Below, piece by piece: positions 1 to 11,916 of a stretch of 64,000 nt of DNA. Origin of the DNA: Prototheca cutis. Lineage: Eukaryota > Chlorophyta > Trebouxiophyceae > Chlorellales > Chlorellaceae. Each line of letters starts with the position of its first letter. Position 1 is the stretch's first letter. The stretch is from assembly GCA_002897115.2 (NCBI GenBank), contig BCIH01000006.1, forward strand, positions 443,250 to 507,249, written 5' to 3'. The position numbers were made by a program, and so were the translations under genes. Under the pieces are notes generated by a model that saw nothing but the letters and a program-made list of their open reading frames with translations, had not been told where the DNA came from and made no database searches.

Positions 1-420
1 GCGGACGTTGAAAAGCTCGCGATCAAGATGGGCCTGGCGTTTGTCCCTGGCAGTGTGTGCTGCATTGGTCAAGCAGAGGTGTCGCTGCCACCATGCAGCG
101 GCTAGCGGATCGCTGGGACGGAGGAAGAGCAGGATGCCTCCCTGGCTATTGTCACGGTGTTGTGCAAGGCGCCCCGAGGTTGCACTGGGTCATGCGGCGC
201 TCCCTGGAATCCATCCATGCTTGCTGCTTCAGGAACCGTGTCAACCCCTCCAATTATTATATTATCTACTGGTCCAGCGCGCATCTTCTTACAAGCCCCA
301 CCAGCCACGCTGCGAGCACGGCCTGGCAGAAGATGTGCGGCAGCCCGACCGGGCGACCTCAAGGCCGGGTGATCTTGCCCTCGCGCAGTTTTTTCCGCAG
401 CTTTGCCTTGGCAGACTTGC

Positions 421-1812
421 TCAGCTTCTTGTCTGCGAGGTGCTTTTTAGCAGTGGTAAAACTGTGTTAACACCTGTTCCAGAATGGCCCGTTGAGCTTA
501 GAGTAGCAAAGCGCAACAAAATGGCGGTGTCTGCATGCAAGTGGCCGACTAACGAGGACCGCCTCCTCCTTCCCAACCCATCTACCGACAAAAAAACATT
601 GCAATAGTGACGTCCACAGGTCACATTTACCCCCTCCACACTTCTTCAGACATGGACATACCTTCCTCCGGGGCCATGCCAGGGACAGCTGGCGGTGCGG
701 TGGCGGGCGGTGGCGGGCCTGGCGGCCTNGTTGGCGCTGCAGGCGGCGGGGCTGGCCTGACTGGCGGCGCCGGCTGCGGTGCGACCTGTGCCTGGGCTGG
801 AGGGGTCCGGGCCACGGGCACCGGCACTGGGGCGGCCCGGGCCACGGGCACCGGCACTGGGGCGGCCCGGGCCACGGGCACCGGCACTGGGGCGGCCCGG
901 GCCACGGGCACCGGCACTGGGGCAGCGGCAACGGGCCTGGGCCTGGGACCCTCGGCGCCGGGGTGGCCAGGTGGGCCCCGGGGAGGGGCAGGTCCACGGG
1001 GCGGCGCAGGCCTCTGAGAGCCGGGCGGGCCACCTGCTGCCTGGGCCCTGGGCCGGGGCTGACCGTGCAGCCGAGAGGGAGGCGGGGCGTAGCCAGGAAC
1101 CGCCGGGCGGCCAGCGCCGGGCGCACCACCCTGCAGAACATGGACCATGTTTCGGGAATGAGACCAATGACACGGTTCTGCAGATGGATTGTACACATCT
1201 CAGACATTCGTTGCCCGGCCAGTCCCCATGCAAAAGAAATCAAGAACAACAATGTGAGCACAACCCCCACACGCACCACCTTGTGTGCAGGACCCGGCAT
1301 GCTGGGGCGGGGCCCGCTGTAGGGAGGCCGGTGGGGCTGGGGAGCGATCTTGCTATCAAACCACTCCGGCATGTCTTGGTGCTGCATGTGCAAATGTATC
1401 GTCATCGGGGGTTGCAGTGAGCCCGTGCGGGAAGCACTGAACTGCNCATGTTTGGATGCTGAGGCTGCGGATTCGCATTCCGCGGCCCACGGTTTTAACA
1501 ATATGTGGAGCCATTTAAGCAGTCAAAACCACGATGANCCCTGGTCCCCACCTGGACTGTGTGGGGCTGCATCAGCATTGGCTGCTGGAAGGGCCGCTGG
1601 GGCGGGTGCTGGATGAAGCCGGAGCCCACCACATTCGGATTCTGCGGCATTCCAGGGATTCGCATTGTGTTTGCAACATCTAACAAGCCGGAACAGGCCC
1701 GGTATGACACAGCGGCGCAGCTGCCGCGCATGTCGACGCTCACAAGCCCATCACCCACCGAGATGTGCAGCGTGAGCGCGTCCACGCGTTCCTGGTTTGT
1801 TTTGTACTCCAT
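421..1812 (-). CDS. Unrecognised protein with one membrane segment and a proline-rich repeat tail
   Basis: I do not recognise this gene. The best-supported start is the ATG at 1812. Exon 1 (1812-1552) ends at a CAG|GTGGGG donor, and exon 2 begins at 1381 after a TGCAG acceptor in matching phase. Exon 2 carries a hydrophobic stretch, VVLTLLFLISFAWGLAG, which looks like a single membrane helix. Downstream the minus strand encodes a long Pro/Ala-rich region with repeated PVPVPVARAA units, followed by a strong donor (GTATGT at about 645) and a possible last exon ending at 421. The join between the membrane exon and the proline-rich exon could not be put in a consistent phase. This may therefore be one gene with an exon I missed, or two genes. 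An alternative reading of the last exon gives a Lys-rich tail (KKLSKSAKAKLRKKLREGK) ending at 361. Confidence 0.4.
811..930. repeat. 30-bp tandem repeat, about four copies
   Basis: Units starting at 811, 841, 871 and 901 are nearly identical (gccacgggcaccggcactgg then ggcggcccgg); the last copy diverges. The unit is a multiple of three, so every reading frame stays open through the array. On the minus strand one frame gives PVPVPVARAA repeats inside the proline-rich protein. Confidence 0.95.
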
Positions 1813-1894
1813 TTTCGTACGCAAATGGTAGGTAGTGATTGACCACACAATCACACTGTGGATTGGTGAGCAAAAAAAGAATCCTTTCAGGGCG

Positions 1895-2700
1895 ATCTGG
1901 CTGGTGGTGGGTGACCAGGGGGGGGGACATTCTCGACAAATGGTCTTCAGGGCCCTCCTACGCCCACCAACCTCGCCCGCTGCACGACAATTTTTATCCC
2001 AAATTACTGACTCAGTCTGCGGGTACCTCTTGGAAGGCGGTGGCCTTGCCTGCACACAGTCCCCCCCAAGCAACCCCGGAGCGCCGTATCCAAGGTCGGG
2101 CACTTTGAACAGCGTGGATAGGCCTTTGCAACGCCCGTTCCTTTAAGAATTATGTACATTAGAAACATTTAGAAGATCAGGACTGGAGAGAGCACCTTGT
2201 ATTCGTGACTGAAGTGGTTTCAAGAGCACCCCCTACAGGCCTTTAAGCATGACTGCGGGAAGGAAGGTGACTGACAGCAGCCTGCTATTTGCCCTGTTTG
2301 GAGGAGCCCTCGGTACAACCCCCACCGTCTGGGATATTCCTCGTGGTTTCACTCTGCATGATTATCACACTGGTGCATTGACAATCCACGGCAGGACACG
2401 TTTGATCAGGGAGTTGTAGACAGTTCAGCCTGGGAGGTGAACTTTCACTGCCAGGAGCATCGAGGGAGTAAGCGGCACCCCTGAGATTTTGCCCGGATTG
2501 TTGCACTCTTCTTGGGATTGACATCCAGGCAAGGCTCGTGCATCCTCGACGACCTGGTGCTGATATTGCTGTGGGATCGCCTGAAATAGCGACACTACCG
2601 CTTCTGATGAGCCGCCAACGCAGAGCAGACTATCTGGTTGAGTTCAGGTGCCATTGCCATGAAAGCCGGCAGAACTGCATGCTTGCTTGCCACGGTATGA
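1895..2700 (+). mobile_element. Left arm of a diverged long inverted repeat
   Basis: The plus strand here matches the reverse complement of about 3600-4445 over most of its length, roughly 75 percent identical by eye. For example, TACGCCCACC followed by GCTGCACGACA near 1959-1990 reappears in reverse complement near 4340-4365, and the GCTGATATTGCTGTGGGATCG tract near 2560 matches the reverse complement near 3755. Peptides such as RPGADIAVGSPEI are shared with the right arm, but this copy has in-frame stops. It leads directly into the TnpB-like fragment in the same orientation. Confidence 0.75.
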
Positions 2701-3269
2701 CAGGCCCCCCGCGTGGATCCAGGCCAAGCCATCGGCGATGGACGCTGTTAGCCAGATGGCCGTGGCATGCATGTGCGCAGGGCGACAAGGAAAGCACCGT
2801 CGGCCGGTGGCCCCAGGTGACGTCGCGGTCGCTGCTGCTGCGCCGCCTCCCGCATGAGATGGTGGCGCTTGTGTGGGTGCGGGGCGAGTGCACGGACGGG
2901 CGCGCAGCCATGCACGGACGGTTTCCACGGGCTGTGGGTCATGCCTGCGCCAAACGCGCCACGCCGCAGGTTTGCTCGATGTGCAATAAGCCCTTGCGCC
3001 TGGGCGACTGCCCCACCTCCAAGAACAAGCACTTTGTCNGGCAGTGTCAGAACGAGGCCTGCGGCGTCGTGCACAACCGCGACNAGAACGCGGCGCNNAA
3101 CATGTGCTATGTGGCNNTGGGCCTGANCTTCAACGGCGTCCGGCTGGAGCCTTTTGACAAGCTGCTCCTCCCCCAGCCCGTGCCTGAGTTCTGCCTGAAC
3201 ACTTTCCCCCCAACTTGTCCAGCTACTGATTTTCTGCCGGTCCCAAAGGAAGCTTTCCCTCTCTCTTGA
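2700..3269 (+). pseudogene. C-terminal fragment of a TnpB/Fanzor-like RNA-guided nuclease (zinc ribbon plus RuvC-III)
   Basis: The reading frame that closes at 3269 contains CSMCNKPL, then about 20 residues later CQNEACG, then VVHNRDxNAAxNM. This arrangement (C-x2-C, spacer, C-x4-C, then D-x-N-A-A-x-N) is the zinc ribbon and third RuvC catalytic motif of the TnpB/IS605 OrfB family and its eukaryotic Fanzor relatives. The aspartate is visible. Four n bases fall in or near the motif, so two residues are undetermined. The sequence upstream in frame (2700-2960) does not show a clear RuvC-I or RuvC-II motif, and no full-length nuclease is visible, so the copy looks truncated or degenerate. It lies between two inverted arms. 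TnpB-like proteins are RNA-guided DNA endonucleases carried by many transposon types; activity of this copy is unlikely. Confidence 0.65.
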
Positions 3270-3599
3270 TGCTTGGACAGGCATCAATGACCCCACCCTG
3301 CACGCACTTTCGTTGCTGAGAAGGGGTTGCTCCAGGGCGCCGTAAATGTTGTGTTCATTGCTTGCATGTTGTCTTTGTGTTTGGCCTGCATGATCGATGG
3401 CCAAACAAATTGGCGCACCCCATGACCAAGCCCCACTTCCGTGCAGTCAGGGTCGTAATTGTTTCTCGGCAAGGAAGCGCCAAATGTTGGTAGGCATCCC
3501 CGCAGGTGTGCAGGAAATGCTGTCAGACTTGGCATCAATTAATTGGGTTAACTCTCGACACATTTCGCAGTGCACAAGTCGCCACGGGCTCCAGCCGGG

Positions 3600-4445
3600 A
3601 GGCCAAAACCCGTTGGCGGTACAACTAAGCCCACAGGCATGCCAGGGGGCTTCTGCCAGCTGTAAAGCCAGTGGCGCCGGAACTTGCCCTGAAAGTCTGC
3701 ACTGGGTTGGCGGTTCACCTGGAGCAGTAATGGCACTATTTCCGGCGATCCCACAGCAATATCAGCACCAGGTCGACGGTACACAAGCCCTGGCTGGATG
3801 TCAACCCCAAGGAAAGCGCAACAATCCGGGCAAAATCTCAGGGGGGTGCTATTTACTCCACGCTCCTGACAGCGCAAGTTCACAGCCAGGCTGAGCTGCC
3901 TGTACAACTCCCTGATCAAGTGTGCCCTGCCTTGGATTGTCAATGCACCAGTGTGATAATCATGCAGAAGGAGTACCACGAGTTCCCTTGATGCAATAGC
4001 CCAGGTGAGGTGGAGGGGTGCATGGAATGCTCCAGAGGGCGGGCTCCCCAAGCTCCTCAGCCCCCTTGTACTTCTGATTTCGCTGACGAGGAAAGGGGGT
4101 TTTCGGGAAGCCATTTCAATCACAAATAGAAGATGCTCCCTATAATTTCCGGCGGCTGTTGTATATACATACTTCTGAGAGGAACGGGTCTTTTAAAGGC
4201 ATATCTCCGCTGCTCAAAGGTCCCGATCCCTGGTACGGCGCTCCAGAGTGCTTCGGAGAGAAAAACTGCGTGCAGGCACAGCCATCTCCTTCCAAGGTTA
4301 CCCGCCCATTGCGTCAGTGCGTTGGAATAAGAACTGTCGTGCAGCAGGCGAGATGGGTGGGCGTAAAAGGGGCCCAAAGGCCGTTGTCAAAATGTGCACC
4401 CACCCTTCTCCTCCCGTCATCCGGGCGGGTCGATCACGAGATGCG
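3600..4445 (-). mobile_element. Right arm of the inverted repeat, with an open 191-codon frame
   Basis: This is the reverse-complement partner of 1895-2700. Unlike the left arm it keeps a long open minus-strand frame (3548-4123) with FCPDCCAFLGVDIQPG and RPGADIAVGSPEI. I recognise no domain in it. The arrangement can be read either as long terminal inverted repeats of one element or as two related elements placed tail to tail, the second lacking its nuclease part. The right edge lies only about 60 bp before the glutaredoxin start codon. Confidence 0.65.
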
Positions 4446-4504
4446 CCAGCTCATCCGTGATCCATATCAAGATCCCGGAAAGCGTTTGCGTCCAAACCGT
4501 ATAC

Positions 4505-5286
4505 ATGCATAGGCCTGTCATGCGATCGTGGTATTTTCTGCTTTTGGGTGGCGTTGCGCTCTACCTGATTGCGACCTCCGGACTGTTCAAGAGCACTGAG
4601 CCCAAGATGGTGACCCCCCTGGAGTTCGTGAAGCAGACCATTGCGTCTAATCGCGTGGTTGTGTTCAGCAAGACCTACTGCCCATACTGCAAGAAAGGTA
4701 TGGACAGGCGCTTTTGCGATGTTTTGCCTGACGGACGTGGCGTGCTGAGGCGCGTACAGGTTCCACTCGCTTGTCGACAGGGCCAGGCCGGCGTGGGCTG
4801 GGCTTGGGCGGGGTTCAGAAGCATCCTGCCGCCTTTCATGTGGCGTCGGCGCCATACACTGCGACCATGCGAGCATGCGTTTGCAGATGAACCCTACCTT
4901 CTCCCATGAACCATGCCTATGCTGCAGCCAAGGCGGCGTTGGCGAGCGTGGGCCTGCCGGCCGATAAGCTGACGGTGGTGGAGCTCGACACCCGGGACGA
5001 CGAGCAAGCCATCCAGGATGCGCTGCTGGAGTTGACGGGAGGCAGGAGTGTGCCACGCGTCTTCATCGACGGCGAGTTCTTCGGCGGCGGTGACGACACA
5101 GATGTAGGTTTTTCTGGAGGAAGGGGCCAGGGGGGATGTGCACAATGCATCGTCCGGCGTCTGAGGGGAAGAACCCAGACCATGACTGCACATGACTGAA
5201 CAACGCGTTCCTGTCAATCAATCATGCAGGCTGCGGCACGCAGTGGGCAGCTCCTGACGCTGTTCAAGTCCAAGGGCATCATGTGA
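4505..5286 (+). CDS. Glutaredoxin (CPYC type) with N-terminal membrane anchor
   Basis: This is a thiol-disulfide oxidoreductase that uses glutathione to reduce disulfides or glutathionylated proteins. The three exons are 4505-4697, 4928-5103 and 5230-5286, giving about 141 residues; phases match and the junctions are GT-AG. The active site CPYCKKAK is split by intron 1, just after the second lysine. The glutathione-binding segments SVPRVFIDG and GGGDDTD are in exon 2. The N-terminus, SWYFLLLGGVALYLIATSGL, is a single hydrophobic helix, so the enzyme is probably a type II membrane protein of the secretory pathway; a mitochondrial or plastid presequence is less likely. An in-frame ATG at 4520 is an alternative start. 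The product ends KSKGIM. Confidence 0.88.
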
Positions 5287-5526
5287 CCTGATTCTTTCGT
5301 CCCGCTTCTCATGACAATGTTCGAATAGAGCCCAATTTTGCTCTGTGCTGTTGGACACATAACCAGAGGTTGATGTACAGAGAAGGGGGCTTGAGGTCCT
5401 GGGGTGCAAGTCCCTATCAAAGCTTGCATCAATTGGGGAGGTTGACGTGCAAAGAACAGGGTAATGGCTGTCATAAACAGGTATGCATACAAGAACTTGG
5501 CCTGTAAAGATACTCCCTGGGTCAAT

Positions 5527-8500
5527 TCACTTGCCACCCTGCTGTTGCAGCATTGTCCAGAAGCTGTGAGGGTCCGGGGCGGTGCCGGCTATGCGGTTTG
5601 GGATTGCAGGTTCAGGGGCACGCGGCACCGCTGGCGTGCCGCTGGCGGTCGTGCCGCCGGTGATGGGCCCCGGAGCTGGAGCAGCCTGGTGGAGCAAGCT
5701 GCGTTCCAGCTCCGAGCTCGACACTGGCCTCCGCATTTCTGGTGGCACCAGCGGGGCTCCCACACCGGTGCCGCTGCCCTGTGACTGCGCGCTGGCGCTT
5801 CGATGCAGCATGGCCAGCAGCGGCGACGCCACGCCAGGTGCAACAGGCGCTACCACCGGTGAAGGCTGCCGGCCCCGGCCCAGATGCAGGATGGCAGGGT
5901 CGCTCGGCAGTGCCCTCGGCGGCGGGGGGGGCGGGATAGGGTGCGGCGTCGTGACTGCCGGCGAGACAGGCGCAGTCCTGGGCCCGGGGCCGCTCTGTGT
6001 GTTTAGCTTTGCAAACAGCGCTGCCAACGGGTCCCCCCCGCCGCCGCCATCGGACTGATGGTTACGGGGTGGCGGCGGTGGCAGTGGCACAGCCGGTGAG
6101 GCCGCGGGCGTCGCGACAGCCGCCACAACAGGGCGGGGTGCAGCGATGATCGCGGGGTCTGACGCAACCGATGGGGACACTGCAGTGACATGCCCTCCTG
6201 GAGCAGGCCCCATGCTCCCAGGCGCCGCAGGGCTCTTGGCTCCCGCCGGCGCCTGTGTCGCCTTTGCAGTAGGGTGTCCGGCCGGCTTGCCGCGGCCCAT
6301 GGCAAACCCTCGATCCGATGGGTCGGTCGGTGCCACCGGCATCCGCTGCTGCCAAGCCTTTTTTGCAGGAAGCGGCACGACATTGTTGGCAACATCGCCG
6401 ACCGTAGCTGCCGCGGCGCGGGCTTCCGCACGCTCATCCACGATGCGTGGCGGCGGCGGCGGTGCGGTGGCAACAGGCGCTGTAGTCTGGTGAGCGAACT
6501 TGGCAGAGACTGCAGTGGCAGCAGGCATCGACGAGACACCGACAGGCGCTCTGGTCGCCCCGGGCCCGCGGGCCGCTCCCGCAGCGCTCTGCTTTGCCAC
6601 AGGCTGAGCAACACCACCACTCTGGCCTTTGTTGACGCCACGCGCCAAGTGCAGGAGTTCACGCGGGTTGCAGTAGGCCCCAGCGTTGCCCATGCAGCGC
6701 CCTCCCAGGTCCGTCCCGCCTGGGAACGCCATGTCAAACACAACTTCGACGGCATCGGCGCCAAACGTCCCTGTGACCGTACCCCTCGCACCAAAAGGTG
6801 GCACGCCGGTACCTCCCAGCGCGACGACACGGTCACCGGGTACGAACTCGCCGCCCGCCGTCGCGTAGACGGCCTGGCCCCGTTGGCACGGCAGCGCCAT
6901 CAGCGCCGGTGCCACGCCGCTCAGCGTGACTGCCGACGAGGTGTCTTCGTTTGGTCGGGATGCCGATGATCCCGGACCAGTCAAAGCGGCGGCCTGGAAG
7001 GCCTTGATTGCCGACTCGGGCNCNGCGCGGGAGAGCGCAGGGACCAGCGGCCGGCGGGCCAGGGGCTGCCGGCGCAGCCAGGCCACCAGGTCCTCCGCCG
7101 CGGCACGCCGCTCGTCGGGCGTGGCACCCGGTGCAATGGCCGTCGCATCCAGTTCAATCTTGGAGCCGTCGGCCTCCACCGCTGCCCACAGCCACCGTGC
7201 ACGGCGCTTGTACTCACGCAGGGTTTGCACCAATGCCTCTGAATACTCCCACCGCCCGCCACCCAGACCCCCAGGCTTCTGTGCCGAGGCAGGTGCTGCT
7301 GCTGCTGGGGACTTGCCGGCCCCACCGCTGGCCATCGTGCTGCCTCCATTTCCGGCCGGCCCCTGTTCATCGGGGACAAACCGCGCGGCGTCGGGCACGG
7401 CCAGACCTGACCCAGGCATGCGAACGGAGAGCCCGGCATCCAGTCGGCCGTCGCTGCGGCTCTGGCCCAGCCGGAGCCACAGCGTGCCTGTCAGTCGACC
7501 CAGGGTTCCAGGCGAAACATCCAGCCGCGTTGCCACGTCGCGAGAAGAGACGTACCGCTCCTCCACGCCCCGCAACAGCGACCGCGCCGTCGATGCCACA
7601 GTCGCCGCATCGGGTGGTGGCGGCTGCACCTGAATTCGCAGCGGTTTTGCTGCCGCTGCTGCTGCTGTGGGGGGGCCCTTGGGCCCCGCTGGTGCCGCCG
7701 TCGTCGTACCAGGTCCTTGCACGGCAGCACCCTTGGGCCCCGCTGGTGCCGCAGCACCAACGACCAGGCCCTCTTCGGCCTCAAGGACGGTCGCCAGGCA
7801 GCCATAGTACGGCCCCACCAGCATGACGCCGCGGGTGCCGGGGTCGAGGCGCGCCGCTCCCGCGCTCAGCCGCCCCACATCGAATCGCGGGTCGGGGCTC
7901 GCGTTTGTACGCAGGAGCAACTGCGGCGGGACCAGCTCCGCGGTCTGCGAGTACCGCTTCTCCACGCTGCCGTCCAGCCGCCGCAGGAGCAGCTCCAGCG
8001 GCCGGACCTCCAGCCACAGCGGGACCTCGCCGATGTCAATGCCCTGATTGTTATTCGGTGGTCTTGAGATCGGCACCGGGTCTCGTGCCGGCATGCATGC
8101 GTGGTTGATCATCTATTCATTCATTCATTCATGTAGGCGTTGGGCACGCACAGCATAACCCCAGACCAATGCACAGCCCTGTCAACCAAAGAATCAGGCA
8201 GTCGACCTTCTTGAGGAGGTAATCCGAGGTCAGGGTCGTCGTTTCCTCCTCAAACAACGGGCTCGGCGGCTTGACCTGCTTGTCAGGCCCAATCTGTGTT
8301 TGTTTGTGCAGGGAAAAAGTGAGTGGATTGCTGGATAGTTAGGTGGGTTGCATTTTCAAATCCCCCCCCCCCTCCCCCCCCCCAAAAAAGGGGGGCAGCG
8401 GCTTCACTGGCGGGGAGTTGGACCAACAAATGTCCTCATCGTCACAACCTGGAAAGCAGCAGACTTGGCAACGGCATTGTGTCCAGCACCTCCTCCAAAC

Positions 8501-9248
8501 AAAGCCACTGTCCCATNGACAGACATGGCCAACTCAATCCAATCCAATCCAACCGAGCCGCTCACCCTGCCGGCGTCGCAACAGATGGCCGTGACGATGC
8601 CCTCTACAAGGTAGGGCCACCGGATCCACACGCGCTTGCCGATGAGCACCGCACTCAGTGCCTGCGCACGGGCCTTCCAACCACCCTCGGGCTCCTGGAG
8701 ATGCAATGCAGGGGGGATGAGGTCGGGACAGGTCCAAGTACAGGGCCATCAGAGTCTGGAGATGCCTGTCTTTGACACCAAGCTCTTCCTGGGTTCTCGA
8801 GCACACGTCCTCCTTTCCTCTATGCAGATCTACATGCAGATGACACCGCAGTCATCCATCTACCAACCACACCCCCGAGACATCCATCCAGCGGTTCCCC
8901 ACCCTGGAAACACACGTGCACCCACACAGAGCACCTTTCCCGCCATACCTCTGTGCTGGCGGCAAATGGCGCCTCCAGGACCAGGGACGGCCGCCGCGAT
9001 GCCAGGCCAAACACGGTACATGCGATGTTCCGGATCGAAGCCGTGGTGTTCACGTGGTTCAGTGTAGGGAAGCTCGGCGGCACGGCTTTGCCCTCTTTTG
9101 ATACCTGCACATCACACAATGGCGTGTTGAAGGGGTGCCACGGGTATCAACCGAAGAAAAGTCGGCTGCCGCAAACTCCAGCTGTGTTCTCGGAAACAGT
9201 TCATGCATGAGCAGGGAGGCATCCGCTCTCTTGATGAGTCCCCCCCTC

Positions 9249-9285
<37 letters not shown>

Positions 9286-11883
9286 CATGCTTACCTCTGG
9301 AACGAATCCCAGTTTGCCGTCTGGCAACGGGGGTGGTGGCGGTTTGTCGACCGCAATGGAATTGCAATAGATGATGTTGCCGTAGCGACCAGGCAACGTG
9401 CTGCTGCAAAATTTGGTCTCCTTTGTGCCACCTGTGGGGTTTTTTTTAATTTTTGAAAGGCAGCTTGCACAGTATTGCAGGAAGGAAATTCCATACATGA
9501 TCTGATTGTATTGCCCTGATACCGTGCAGGCCTCCTGCCTTCCAACAAAGGAAAAAGCATGCCCCAGAGCAACTCCCCCGCCGTCACCCTTCTCCGCACC
9601 TCGGGTGTGCCTGAAGATGGTGACGGGCCCGTGGGCATTGCAGGCACGCTCCTGCTCAGTCAAAGCCGCGGCCGGGATGCTGCGGGCGGCGCGCAGCAGC
9701 CGCTGCTCATCGATGAACGGGATGAGGACAACGCCCTCCCACTCCGCCCCTGGCGCGATGGCAGGAACAGGTGCTGGTGCACTTGAACAACACAAGTCAA
9801 ACAAACACGCCAGCAGTTTGGGCTGCGAGGCACATCTGTGCAGAACTGGGCTTCCAGGACCGGACCTTCCACCATACCAACTGAGCCCAGGGGCACCCAC
9901 TCCCCCCACACGCAGACGCACTCTTGCCCTCCAGATCAACCTCGAATGAGGTAGGGTAAAAGTCGGCAATCGGGGATGCCTTGTCCAGGAAGAACTTCTG
10001 CAGTGGGATCGAGTGTGTGAGGAAAGAGGGAACAGTTGGAGTCACTTGTCTCCACACACACACACACACACAGCCCCAGCCAGTCGGCGTGGATTGGGTG
10101 AGACTGATGACTGTTGAGCAGGCCCACAGGCACATCACAGCACCCACCCATACATGTGCGTGTGCCAAATCCCCCAAACAACACCCCCCCTCCNCCCCCC
10201 NAAAACACGCAAGAAATTTGACAAAATGCTTGCCCTGTACGGCTCTGGCAGCAAGCCTGCGCACTCGGCCGGCTGCACAGCCAGCAACTGCTCAAAAGGC
10301 AAAAAGGGTTCGCCGCGCGTGAAGGAAATGTTGATGCTCCCCAGATCCACCTGCGTCGCAGCACGGTGGGTTTGATGTCATTGCTCGTCGGTGGCTTCGT
10401 TGCTAAGGGCCCATTGTGGCGCTGGTGCGAGGACATCCGCCCACCACAAAAAAAAAAAAAAGAAAATGGCCGGACTGGTGAATGATTGAAGCAATGACAC
10501 TGGACCAGGCAGCACGTACCAGTTCGGATGCCATGGGTGCATAGTGAAAGGGGTAGTACCAGTTCCAGGAGACAACGCCACGGTAGTAGTACTCCAGCAC
10601 CCAGTGCAGTCCCTGGATGTAGGCCTCGGTGACACGGCGTCGAGCCGCCAGGTCAGCACCCAGACCCAGCTTCACACCGTAATACCTGTCCTTCCACGCC
10701 ACCAGCGCTGCATCGGCGTCGCCCGCCAGAAACAGGGCACGGGCCTCCTTGCTCATCATCGTGGGACCGGCACCAGTTTGGCGGTTNGAGGGACCGCCGG
10801 CCGCCGCTGCACCTGCACCNGGGGCTTTGCTGGTGGTGCCTTGATTGCCGGCCGTCGTGTCATTATGGGGGCCAGGGATTCCACCTGCCAGTGCAGCGTC
10901 GTCATTCTCGGGCTCCTCCAGCGCCGCAGCGAGCAGCTCCAGATCATCCCTTGGAACGGGCTCGGCAGTGAGCTCTGCATTTTCCTCGCCTACATCGGCC
11001 AGCGCCGCGTATGCCCCGCCCGTGGCCGCCACAGCGGCCTGCGCCTTTTCGATCCGCTCTTTCTTCTCCACCACGCGCTCCGAGTACCACGTCGGCGTGT
11101 CGGCTCCCTTGCCACCCTTGCCGCCACGGCCGCGCGCCCGCTTCGCCTCCATTTCCTCCGTGTCCTGCGCACGAGTTGTTCCCCAGGCAGCGGGCACAGG
11201 TTTGTTCGGCTGCCACAGGCTCTCATCCCTGCAAGGCCCTCCACCACCACGGCCACCCAGACACAAAGGAAAGTCCCCGGCTGGCTGGCACTGACCAGAG
11301 CACGTTTTTGGAGCGTGGTGGCTTCCAGAGTGGCCAGGCGCCGGAGAAACTTCTCCAGACGGCCTCGGTGCAGCTTGCCGGCATAGGTCAGGTACCCACC
11401 CAGCAACGGAAGCATCTCCTTGTACAGCTCCAACATCGTCTCCAGCGACCCTATTGTGTGGGAGCGATTATGTAACGATGGTTCGCTATGATTTTGCCAG
11501 TTTGCATGCACTCGCACACACTGCTAGGAGATGGAAAACCGTCCAAAATCCACATGCCGCACCCACAGACATCCGCATATACACCACACATCCCCCTCTT
11601 GTTTCACCTTCGGAGATGTCGACGGTGGGCAGCGGTGGCAGGAAATCGTTGCCAACCAGCATGCAGAAGAGCACAAAATCGTCGACAACTCGCTCCATGT
11701 CCAGTTCAAATGGCAGGCCCTCGATCCCTCCAAATTCCAAGGCAAGGTATTGTCGGAGCAGCCTGTGTGTTTTTTTTGAGGGGTGGAGGAGAGAATTGGC
11801 TCCATGGGAGCGGCTCTTCAGGAGCTTGGAACGCCAACTGCTGCAGGGCCAGGGAGGGGTTTCAACCCCCTCCAACCCCCTCC

Positions 11884-11916
<33 letters not shown>

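Noticed and set aside
467..1501. Single 344-codon minus-strand frame as a complete gene
   Set aside because: It passes through a likely intron and translates the repeat array in an unnatural Cys/Trp-rich frame; the proline-rich frame is more plausible.
9251..9284. Short dinucleotide arrays as CRISPR-like repeats
   Set aside because: They are simple CA microsatellites without spacers, in a eukaryotic genome.
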